This document shows positions 42,696 through 49,515 of a stretch of DNA of 49,515 nt, piece by piece (within the stretch, counting starts at the first letter, position 1; the number at the start of each line of letters is the position of its first letter). The DNA comes from DATAEK01 sp036258055 (GTDB taxonomy: Bacteria; Acidobacteriota; Vicinamibacteria; Vicinamibacterales; 2-12-FULL-66-21), in the NCBI GenBank assembly GCA_036258055.1, contig DATAEK010000111.1, positions 1-49,515 of the forward strand. The letters run 5' to 3'. Below the pieces are notes generated by a model, which saw nothing but the letters and a program-made list of their open reading frames with translations, did not search any database and was not told where the DNA came from. The translations under genes and the position numbers were made by a program.

Positions 42696-42996
42696 GCATT
42701 TCTCAATGCTCGCGGGCATGTTGGCCGTGCTGGGCCGTCGGTGTATGGAAACAGGCGTTGTATCAGCAGCGCCTGCGGCCGCAGCCGAGCGCGAAGGCGC
42801 GAGGCTGCAGCGAGCGACAGCCTTGAGCCGTTGCGAACCGCGGAGGCGGTGAGCAACTGCGGCGGGGGTGGGGCCCCGCCGCAATGATGAAAGTGGGGCC
42901 CCCCGAGCACTGAGTAATGCTGGCCAGATGCCGGTAGCAAGCTGTGAGCGCGCCGAGTGCATTATTCAGTTTGCCGCGGGGCCCCACCCCCGCGGC
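42696..42996. repeat. GGGGCCCCACCCC hairpin repeat cluster, copies B1-B3
   Basis: The convergent gap after the amidohydrolase gene holds three related units and no gene. B1 starts GCATTTCTCAATGCTCG at 42696. B2, in opposite orientation, runs from GCGCCTGCGGCC (42769) through the hairpin GCGGCGGGG...CCCCGCCGC (42859-42883) to GAGCACTGAGTAATGC (42905-42920). B3 starts GCATTATTCAG (42959) and has the hairpin GCCGCGGGG-CCCCA-CCCCCGCGGC (42973-42996). B2 matches copy A at 3995-4085 block by block. The strong stems may serve as a bidirectional terminator here. Confidence 0.75.
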
Positions 42997-43009
42997 CTGC
43001 CAGCGCTTC

Positions 43010-43095
43010 GCTTCGCTCGCGCCGCTGGCTAGTTGCAAACGGATGCTTGTACTGGCATCAGTCCGAGCGCCGAACGCCGAGTACCGGGTACCGGG
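43010..43095. repeat. Single arm of the GGCGCTC-word element
   Basis: GCCGCTGGCTAGTTGCAA, CTTGTACTGGCATCAGTC and GAGCGCCGAACGCCGAG follow in the same order and spacing as the right arm of the element at 37663-37844. No left arm is present; instead the GGGGCCCC repeat cluster adjoins. It ends at the ADOP stop codon. Confidence 0.7.
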
Positions 43096-45747
43096 TCATT
43101 CTGTCCGCAGCGCCATCGACGGATCGACGCGCGCGGCCCGCCACGCCGGAACCCAGCAGGCCATCGTCGCGACGACGATGAGGAGTGCGGCGACGCCAGC
43201 GTAGGTGACCGGATCGAGCCGAGAGGTGTTGAAGAGCAGCGTGACGAGCCCGCGGCTCGCGAGCGCCCCTCCTGCCAGGCCAATGGCCGCGCCGAGCGCC
43301 GTCAGCGAGAGCCCCTGACCGAGTACGAGCGTGAGGATGTTGGCGCGAGTGGCACCAAGCGCCGAGCGCACGCCGATCTCGCGCGTCCGCTCCGAGACAC
43401 TGCCCGCGAGCACGCCGTAGATGCCGATCGCCGCGAGCACCAGCGCAACGACGCTGAAGGCTTCGAGCAGGATCAGCGCGAAGCGCCGTTCGGCAGCAGA
43501 CGCGGCGACAAGCGCGTCCATCGTCGCCACGCGCACGACGGGCTGATCCTTGTCGACTGACCAAATCGCGTCCCGGATTGCGGGCGCGATTGCCGCGGCG
43601 TCGTCGCGGGTGCGAACGACGAGCGACATCGGATTGTCTGCGAAGGCCCATTGTTCCGGCGTGGTGTAGACGGCGTCGGGCTTGTCGAGCGAGAGCGAAG
43701 TCTGCTTCACGTCGCCGACGACGCCGACGATGGTGTACCACGGTCTGTCAGTCGGGCCGACGTGAATCCGCTGGCCGATGAGGTCGGCGCCGGAGAACTT
43801 CCTCGCAATCGATTCGCTGATGAGGGCGGCCGGCGTCGCGCTGGTGGCATCGTCGTGCGTATCGAGGAGCCGGCCTCTGCGGAGCGGAATTCGAATCGCT
43901 TCGATGTAGCCCGGGCTCACGGCGTAACGGAATGCCGGCAGTCCTCCCCCAAGGCCGTTGTCGTCGGGCCTCGATTCGAAGAGCACGCCATACTCGCCGG
44001 AGTCGCCGCTCAGAGGCAGCTGGCTGGTGAACGCGGCCGCGCTTACGCCCGGCACGCGACGGACCGCCTCCAGCGCCTGCGCAAAGAACCGATCGCTCGT
44101 CGGCTTGTCGAACCGGCGGCCGGCTGTCTGCACTTGCATCGTCAGGAGGTGCGACGCCTCGAAGCCGGGGGAGATCGCAAAGAGTCGCTGCAAGCTGCGC
44201 ATCAACAGTCCCGCGCTCACGAGCAGCACGAGTGCGAGCGCCACCTCGGCGACGACGAGGACGCGTCTGGTGGTTTGGTGGCCTCCGGCGGCGCGGGGTG
44301 AGCTGAATTGCAGTCCCGATCGCGGACCTGTCGCTGACGCGTGGAGCGCGGGAATCAACCCGACGGCCACGCCGACGAGCGTCGTCATCGCCAAGCCGAA
44401 CGCGAACGCGAAGCCGTCGACGCGAATCGCATCCACGCGCGGCAGCGCAGCCGGGCTCAGCGCCACAAGGGTCCGCACGCCGAATTCCGCGAAGACCATG
44501 CCCAGCGCGCCGCCCAGCAGGGCGACGATCAGGCTCTCGGTGAGCAGGTGCCGGACCATTCGAGCCCGTCCCGCCCCAAGCGCCGCGCGCACGGCGAACT
44601 CGCCGCGGCGCTGGGCGCCTCGCGCCAGCAAGAGGTTCGTCACGTTCACGCACGCGATAGTGAGCACGAGCGCGACGGCCCCGAGCACGGCGAGGAGCGC
44701 TGGCCTGACGGCGGCGGTGACGTCGTCTTTGAGAGGGCTCACGATGAATCCGTTCCCGAGGCCTGCCCAGGGCGCTCGGGCGAACTCCGGCAGCGGCGCA
44801 CCCGCGATCGTGTCGAGCTCCGTCCGCGCCTGTCCGACATTTGCTTCGGGACGGACGCGGGCCACCATCCGCAGGTGGTGGCCCCACTCCCGACCCTGGA
44901 GCGACAGCACCGGGTTGTATTGCAGCGGGGTCCAGAGCTCGGCCGAAGGGCTCAGCACGTTCTCGAACCGGGGCGGCATGATGCCGATGACCGTGAATAG
45001 ATCGTCGTCGAGCCTGATCTCGCGGCCGACGATGGTTCGATCTCGGTCGAACCGCCGCTGCCACAAACTGTCGCTGAGAATCGCTACCTTCGGGCCGTTG
45101 GGCAGGTCCTCGGCGGCGGTGAACTCACGGCCCACCGCGGGCTGCACGCCGAGCACGCGGAAATACCGCGAGGTCACCCGCTGGCCATCGAGGCGCTCCG
45201 GCTGCTCGGAACCGGTCATTGTCGGCTGCCATGGCCTCATCACGGCGATCGCCTCGAGCGATCGGCTGCGCTCGAGCACCTCGCGGTATGTGCCGAACGT
45301 CACGTCGAGATGCGAGCCGTCGACGCCGTAGTCCCAGATCGTGATGATTCTGTCGGCCTGCGGATAGGGCAGCGGCTCGAACAGAATCGGGTTGACCGCG
45401 CTGAAGATGGCCGTGCTGGCGCCAATGCCGAGGGCGAGCGTGAGCACGCTGAGGATCGCGAACCCCGGCGCACGGCGCAACCGGCGGAGGGCGTAACGGG
45501 CGTCCGCGAACGATGTGCTGACGACGTTCTCCCACCCGTACGTTCGCACCTGTTCCTGCGCGACCGTGGGGTTGCCGAGCGACACACGCGCGGCCCGCCG
45601 GGCGTCATCGGGGGAGAGTCCGCTGCGAATCAGATCCGCCGTCGCCTCGTCGTAGTAGTGCTGCACTTCGTCCGCGATGTCGCGATCCACGGCTCCTCGG
45701 TGCGTGAGCGCGTACACGCCGTGTGTGAGCTGACGCCACAAAGACAT
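43096..45747 (-). CDS. ADOP-type MacB/FtsX permease with N-terminal prefix domain
   Basis: The 883-residue protein begins MSLWRQLTHGVYALTHRGAVDRDIADEVQHYYDEATADL. That is a cytoplasmic prefix of about 75 residues typical of PadR-linked ADOPs. YALRRLRRAPGFAILSVLTLALGIG forms the first TM, then a periplasmic core and TMs with LLARGAQRRGEFAVRAALGAG. A second core follows, and the last TMs include LAAIGIYGVLAGSVSERTREIGVRSALGA. It starts 2 nt after the PadR stop, so the two are one transcription unit. ATG 45747 is chosen because it starts the prefix domain. No ATPase gene is adjacent. The transported or sensed molecule is unknown. Confidence 0.9.
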   Translation of the reverse strand: MSLWRQLTHGVYALTHRGAVDRDIADEVQHYYDEATADLIRSGLSPDDARRAARVSLGNPTVAQEQVRTYGWENVVSTSFADARYALRRLRRAPGFAILSVLTLALGIGASTAIFSAVNPILFEPLPYPQADRIITIWDYGVDGSHLDVTFGTYREVLERSRSLEAIAVMRPWQPTMTGSEQPERLDGQRVTSRYFRVLGVQPAVGREFTAAEDLPNGPKVAILSDSLWQRRFDRDRTIVGREIRLDDDLFTVIGIMPPRFENVLSPSAELWTPLQYNPVLSLQGREWGHHLRMVARVRPEANVGQARTELDTIAGAPLPEFARAPWAGLGNGFIVSPLKDDVTAAVRPALLAVLGAVALVLTIACVNVTNLLLARGAQRRGEFAVRAALGAGRARMVRHLLTESLIVALLGGALGMVFAEFGVRTLVALSPAALPRVDAIRVDGFAFAFGLAMTTLVGVAVGLIPALHASATGPRSGLQFSSPRAAGGHQTTRRVLVVAEVALALVLLVSAGLLMRSLQRLFAISPGFEASHLLTMQVQTAGRRFDKPTSDRFFAQALEAVRRVPGVSAAAFTSQLPLSGDSGEYGVLFESRPDDNGLGGGLPAFRYAVSPGYIEAIRIPLRRGRLLDTHDDATSATPAALISESIARKFSGADLIGQRIHVGPTDRPWYTIVGVVGDVKQTSLSLDKPDAVYTTPEQWAFADNPMSLVVRTRDDAAAIAPAIRDAIWSVDKDQPVVRVATMDALVAASAAERRFALILLEAFSVVALVLAAIGIYGVLAGSVSERTREIGVRSALGATRANILTLVLGQGLSLTALGAAIGLAGGALASRGLVTLLFNTSRLDPVTYAGVAALLIVVATMACWVPAWRAARVDPSMALRTE

Positions 45748-45749
45748 GG

Positions 45750-46103
45750 CTAAACTCCGCTTTCCGCTTTCAATAAGCGGGCGACTGCCGACGCGCGACG
45801 CTTCCAGTCGGCCGTCTCGATCTCGAGCTGCTTTCTTCCAGTCCGCGTGAGCGCGTAGATCCGCGCGCGGCGCGAGTTCTCGGTCTGGCGCCACTCCGCA
45901 TCGAGCCAGCCCGCGCGCTCGAGGCGCTGGAGCGCCGTGAGCAGCGATCCAGGATTGACCTTGAACACGCCGCGCGAGATCTGCTCCACCCGCCGCGCGA
46001 TGCCGAAGCCGTGCATCGGCTCGAGGCTGAGCGTCTTCAGGATGAGCAGGTCGAGCGTGCCCTGGATGACGTCGGTCGTCGGTTCGTCCAACAGCGCCTC
46101 CAC
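45750..46103 (-). CDS. PadR-family transcriptional regulator
   Basis: The product of about 117 residues has the PadR winged helix DVIQGTLDLLILKTLSLEPMHGFGIARRVEQIS...NPGSLLTALQRLERAGWLDAEWR and YALTRTGRKQLEIE. ADOP-linked PadR proteins are thought to repress their own operon. Three starts are in frame: ATG 46139, ATG 46127 and GTG 46103. I prefer GTG 46103 because AGGA lies 9 nt before it and the -10 of a strong promoter covers ATG 46127. The gene runs directly into the ADOP gene with a 2-nt gap. Confidence 0.9.
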   Translation of the reverse strand: MEALLDEPTTDVIQGTLDLLILKTLSLEPMHGFGIARRVEQISRGVFKVNPGSLLTALQRLERAGWLDAEWRQTENSRRARIYALTRTGRKQLEIETADWKRRASAVARLLKAESGV

Positions 46104-46122
46104 GAGAGATGATCCTAGCGTG

Positions 46123-46151
46123 ACCATAGCGCCGCTCATCTTGATTGTCAA
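46123..46151 (-). promoter_or_regulatory. Promoter of the padR-ADOP operon
   Basis: On the minus strand TTGACA (46151-46146) and TATGGT (46128-46123) are 17 bp apart. The start point would be near 46116, giving a very short leader before GTG 46103. The overlapping palindrome suggests autoregulation. Confidence 0.65.
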
Positions 46152-46155
46152 GATG
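46137..46155. promoter_or_regulatory. Palindromic PadR operator candidate
   Basis: CATCTTGA-CAA-TCAAGATG on the minus strand is a perfect 8-bp inverted repeat with a 3-bp centre, lying across the -35 and the spacer. Size and position suit a dimeric PadR repressor. That PadR binds here is inference. Confidence 0.65.
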
Positions 46156-46175
46156 TGACAGGCAAACGAACTCTC

Positions 46176-46520
46176 AAACGTGCAAGGTGCAGCGTGCACG
46201 GGGCACGGTGCAGTGCACCAGTGCACGGTGCGCGAGTGCGCAGGTGCAAGGTGCCGGTGCAAGGTGCGGTGCGGCAGGAATGAGCGCCGCCAGGTGCGTC
46301 CGGCTTCGGTGTCGACAAGGCCGCCGGCCGGCTTCTTCCGAGGGGAATCGAGTGTGGAACCGACGGCGCCGATTCGGTGCACGGCGAGCGGCCTGCCCGG
46401 AGCCCGCAAGCACCTGCACCCTGCACAACCACCTTCGCACTGCACTCGTGCACCGTGTACCGTGCACTGGTGCACTGGTGCACTAAACGGTGCACGCTGC
46501 ACCTTGAACCGTGCACGTTT
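46176..46520. repeat. Inverted GTGCA-word array element, 345 bp
   Basis: The element begins AAACGTGCA and ends TGCACGTTT. The left 100 bp consist of GTGCA words at roughly 7-bp spacing (GTGCAAG, GTGCAGC, GTGCACG). The right 100 bp are the same words in reverse complement, aligning well with the left arm. About 140 bp of unrelated sequence lies between (about 46277-46417) with no credible gene. It separates the divergent padR and third ADOP genes. The termini equal those of the 42-bp element at 3133-3174. Confidence 0.85.
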
Positions 46521-46536
46521 GGGGGAACATTCCCCC
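46521..46536. other. GGGGGAA/TTCCCCC palindrome before the third ADOP gene
   Basis: GGGGGAA and TTCCCCC are separated by CA only, 22 bp before GTG 46558. It could be a regulatory half-site pair or part of the leader. No Shine-Dalgarno sequence is clear for the gene. Confidence 0.35.
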
Positions 46537-46557
46537 CCACCCACCGTCCCATCCCCT

Positions 46558-49077
46558 GTGCAGACTCTGATCCACGACGTCCGCTACGGCTGCCGCGTCC
46601 TCCTCAAGACCCCGGGGTTCACTGCAGTGGCCGTTCTCGTGCTGGCGCTGGGCATTGGCGCCAACACCGCGATGTTCAGCATCGTCAACGCGATGCTCCT
46701 TCAATCGATCCCCTCCGACAGGCCCGACATCGTCGGCATCTACACGAGGGACGTGACGAAGCCTGACAGTTATCGGGCGTTCTCCTGGGCCGACTACCAG
46801 CGTCTGAGAGAATCCCGGGAGGTGTTCGACAGCCTGCTCGCCCACACCATGACGATGGTCGGCACGACTGAAGGCGAGGCCACGAGGCGCTCGTTTGCGT
46901 CGATCGTGAGCAGTAACTACTTCTCGACCCTGGGCGTGCGCCTTGCCGCGGGCCGGGAGTTCTCGGCCGACGAGGAACGGCCGGGCTACGATGCGGCGGT
47001 CGTGATCGTCGGGCATCAGTACGCGAGGAAAGCGGGCGTCTCGGGCCCGGAGGTCATTGGCCGCACCCTGCGCATCAACGGCCGGGATTACACAGTCGTC
47101 GGTGTGGCGCCCGAAGGATTCACCGGCACCATGGCGCTCATCGCGCCGGAGTTCTGGCTGCCGCTCAGCGCGTACAGCGACGTCTCGGACGACATCTTCC
47201 AGGAGAACGGACGAAAGGCCCTGTCGGATCCGACCCACCGGCCGCTGATGCTCGTCGCCAGGCTTCGCCAGGGGCTTTCCGCGCGGGCCGCTGCTCCGCT
47301 CCTCGAGTCGGTCTCCACACAGTTCCAGCGCGCCGATCCCGTCGAGAACAAGAATCAGGCACTCCAGGCAGAGCGGCTGTCGCGATCGTCGGTCAGCACG
47401 GCGCCGCACGACGACGCGCCGATGGCGGCCGTCTTCGGCCTGTTGATGGGCATGTCAGGCCTGGTTCTGGTGATCGCCTGTCTGAATCTCGCCAACATGC
47501 TGCTCGCGCGCGGCACGTCGCGCCGCCGCGAGATCGCTGTCCGGCTCGCGCTCGGCGGCGGCCGCTGGCGCATCGTCCGTCAGCTCCTGACCGAGAGTCT
47601 GCTGATCGCGCTGCTCGGGGGGGCGGCAGGTCTCCTGTTGGCGTTCGCCGGCACGCGCCTCCTGACGGCGTCGCTCGAGGCGGTGCTCCCGATGGTCGTG
47701 GCCTTTGATTCACGTCCAGACCTGAACGTGCTCGTCGTCACGACCCTGTTCTGTGCCGTGAGCACGATCGTCGCGGGCCTCGCACCGGCGTGGAAGGTCA
47801 CGAAGCCGGACGTCGTGCCGGATCTCAAGGAACAGCCGCGCGACATCGCCGGCGGCCGCCGGTTCTCGATGCGAAACCTGCTGGTTGTCGGTCAGATCGC
47901 GCTGTCGCTGGCGCTGTTGACGGCCGCGGGGCTCTTCATGCGGGGGGCGGTTCGAGCCTCGATCGCCGATCCGGGCTTCACGCTCGAAGGCGGGCTGATC
48001 GCGAATGTCAGCCCGTCGCTTTCGGGGTACGACGACGTGCGGGGCCGGGCGGCCTTCCGCCGGATGATGGATCGTGTGCGCGCGCTGCCGGGCGTCGAAT
48101 CGGCCAGCCTGGCGTCGATTGTGCCGTTCGGCGAATTCCGCGAGGGTCGGCACGTGCAGAAGCCTGGACTGCCACCCGCTGCACCGGGTCAACGGGAACC
48201 GGGGATCAACCCGACCTCCACCATCGTCGGCGCGGACTACTTCGAGACGCTTCGTCTGCCGGTCCTGCGCGGCCGCGGCTTCACGCCGGCTGAAGAGACG
48301 TCCGATAGCGGCGCACGCGTGGCGATACTCGACGAGCCAGCGGCGAGGCAATTGTTCGGGAACGAAGAGGCGATCGGCCGCCGAGCGCAGATCGGCGGAT
48401 CCGACTCGCCGACGAAGTACGAGGCCGAGATCGTCGGGGTCGTCGCGGGCGTTCGCGACGACATCTTCGCCAAAGTGGCAACGCCGCACGTGTATCTGCC
48501 GTTCGGCCAGAACTATCGGGGCGGGATGAACCTGCACCTGCGTCTCGCGCGCACGACGCCCGCCGCTGAGGCTGCGATGCTCGCGACGTTGCGCGACGCG
48601 ATTCGCTCGACCGACGAGCAGGTCGCGATCCTCGGCATGAAGTCCCTGCGGCAGCACCGCGACGGCAGCATCATGCTGTGGGCCGTGAACTCCGGTGCGC
48701 GGCTGTTCTTCGTCTTCGGTTTCGTGGCGCTTCTCCTCGCCGTCATCGGTGTCTACGGCGTGAAGTCGTACGTCGTCTCACGCCGCACGCGAGAGATTGG
48801 CATCCGCATGGCGCTTGGCGCGACGCACGGCGACGTCGTCCGCCTGGTCCTGCGCGAGGGACTGATGCTGACATTCGGGGGTGTCGGGATTGGCCTGCTG
48901 CTCGCCGGGCTCGTGGCGAAGGCCTTGAGCGGCATGCTCTATGAGGTCAGCGCCCTGGATCCCACCGTATTCCTGCTCGCCCCGACCGTCTTGACGCTCG
49001 CGGCGCTGGGCGCGTCGTACGTGCCGGCCCGTCGCGCGACACACGTCGCGCCGGTGACGGCGCTGAGAGCGGAATGA
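46558..49077 (+). CDS. ADOP-type MacB/FtsX permease without prefix domain
   Basis: The 839-residue protein begins MQTLIHDVRYGCRVLLKTPGFTAVAVLVLALG, with GTG 46558 as start; the frame is open upstream only through the GTGCA element. It has the doubled MacB-core/FtsX layout: GLVLVIACLNLANMLLARGTSRRREIAVRLALGG in the first TM block and LLAVIGVYGVKSYVVSRRTREIGIRMALGA in the second. It ends ATHVAPVTALRAE, like the 38691 protein. The three ADOPs of this window are clearly divergent, not recent copies. It lacks an ATPase and a PadR partner, though it is divergent from padR. Confidence 0.87.
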   Translation: MQTLIHDVRYGCRVLLKTPGFTAVAVLVLALGIGANTAMFSIVNAMLLQSIPSDRPDIVGIYTRDVTKPDSYRAFSWADYQRLRESREVFDSLLAHTMTMVGTTEGEATRRSFASIVSSNYFSTLGVRLAAGREFSADEERPGYDAAVVIVGHQYARKAGVSGPEVIGRTLRINGRDYTVVGVAPEGFTGTMALIAPEFWLPLSAYSDVSDDIFQENGRKALSDPTHRPLMLVARLRQGLSARAAAPLLESVSTQFQRADPVENKNQALQAERLSRSSVSTAPHDDAPMAAVFGLLMGMSGLVLVIACLNLANMLLARGTSRRREIAVRLALGGGRWRIVRQLLTESLLIALLGGAAGLLLAFAGTRLLTASLEAVLPMVVAFDSRPDLNVLVVTTLFCAVSTIVAGLAPAWKVTKPDVVPDLKEQPRDIAGGRRFSMRNLLVVGQIALSLALLTAAGLFMRGAVRASIADPGFTLEGGLIANVSPSLSGYDDVRGRAAFRRMMDRVRALPGVESASLASIVPFGEFREGRHVQKPGLPPAAPGQREPGINPTSTIVGADYFETLRLPVLRGRGFTPAEETSDSGARVAILDEPAARQLFGNEEAIGRRAQIGGSDSPTKYEAEIVGVVAGVRDDIFAKVATPHVYLPFGQNYRGGMNLHLRLARTTPAAEAAMLATLRDAIRSTDEQVAILGMKSLRQHRDGSIMLWAVNSGARLFFVFGFVALLLAVIGVYGVKSYVVSRRTREIGIRMALGATHGDVVRLVLREGLMLTFGGVGIGLLLAGLVAKALSGMLYEVSALDPTVFLLAPTVLTLAALGASYVPARRATHVAPVTALRAE

Positions 49078-49080
49078 TCT

Positions 49081-49515
49081 CAGTCGGCAGTCGGCAGTCG
49101 ACGGTCGCCAGTCTCAGTCGCTAGTCAGTCGGCAGTCGGCAGTCGACGGTCGGCAGTCTCAGTCGGGAGTCAGTCGGCAGTCGGCAGTCGATGGTCGGCA
49201 GTCTCAGTCGGGAGTCAGTCGCTAGTCAGTCGACAGGCTCAGTCGGTAGTCAGTCGGCGGTCGCCAGTCATCAGTCGAGGTCATCAGTCTGCCGGGCGGC
49301 TGAGAGCGAACAGCGTCGCGCAGGGAAACGTGCTGTCAGCGACACGACAGCCGACTATCGACTCCGGCTGCCGACTGTGACCGTCGACTGCCGACCGCCG
49401 ACTGACTACCGACTGCGACTGCCGACTGTCGACTGACGACTGCCGACTATCGACTCCGGCTGCCGACTGTGACCGTCGACTGCCGACTGACTACCGACTG
49501 CGACTGCCGACTGAC
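49081..49515. repeat. Inverted CAGTCGG heptamer-array element, continuing past the window
   Basis: The left array (49081 to about 49290) is built from CAGTCGG-type words and has a higher-order unit of exactly 45 bp repeated at 49081, 49126 and 49171 with few changes. A unique core of about 60 bp follows (about 49290-49350). The right array from 49351 is the reverse-complement word CCGACTG with a higher-order unit of 92 bp (49351 and 49443). No coding gene is credible. The array runs to the window end, so its full size is unknown. Confidence 0.88.

Noticed and set aside
46180..46557. N-terminal extension of the third ADOP rich in Cys, His and Arg
   Set aside because: It is translated GTGCA repeat DNA. 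The conserved permease N-terminus begins at GTG 46558.
49081..49515. CRISPR array
   Set aside because: The units are degenerate heptamers without alternating constant repeats and unique spacers, and the two arms are inverted. No cas gene is nearby.

Overview
The window is GC-rich bacterial chromosome, most likely from Acidobacteriota and plausibly Vicinamibacteria. That is inferred from three large orphan MacB/FtsX-type permeases of the ADOP kind, one paired with a PadR regulator, and from the gene content. No rRNA, tRNA, phage, IS transposase or CRISPR array was recognised.

Layout. (1) 1-3072, minus strand: yebC-ruvC-ruvA-ruvB and the first codons of a probable fabH. The first junctions are 4-nt GTGA overlaps. 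Two SAM methyltransferases follow at 3174-4931. (2) 5320-9556, plus strand: a secreted Ig-like/carboxypeptidase-regulatory protein, a Wzz-type co-polymerase fused to a tyrosine kinase, and an O-antigen ligase/polymerase. A small membrane protein converges on the last. (3) 31397 down to 9997, minus strand: 21 genes with no gap above 9 nt and mostly overlapping ends. In order they are a degenerate NtrC-type regulator, an outer-membrane beta-barrel, a periplasmic OPX (Wza-like) protein, nine glycosyltransferases, two FkbM and three other methyltransferases, a second Wzy-like protein, the initiating sugar-phosphate transferase, and a geranylgeranyl-reductase-like flavoprotein. A consensus-like sigma-70 promoter with an inverted repeat on its -35 sits at the head. 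(4) 31705-38597, minus strand: an ABC exporter (candidate lipid-linked-glycan flippase), another glycosyltransferase, an E1 alpha-beta fusion of a 2-oxoacid dehydrogenase, a zinc-ribbon thioredoxin and an unassigned membrane protein. (5) 38691-49077: ADOP permease and amidohydrolase (plus), PadR-ADOP pair (minus), third ADOP (plus).

Regions 2-4 together encode a nearly complete Wzy-dependent exopolysaccharide system: initiation, assembly, methylation, polymerisation, chain-length control by a BY-kinase, and export through OPX plus a separate barrel. No classical Wzx flippase and no nucleotide-sugar genes are present.

The most unexpected signal is between genes. Several intergenic spaces hold arrays of degenerate words, mostly 7 bp. 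Each locus uses a different word (GTGCA-type, CAGTCGG, GGCGCTC, TTTACCC). Three loci are built as two arrays in opposite orientation around a short core. Two GTGCA loci 43 kb apart share identical 9-bp inverted termini. A separate GGGGCCCCACCCC hairpin repeat family is also dispersed. These look like an STRR-like or MITE-like repeat class worth studying.
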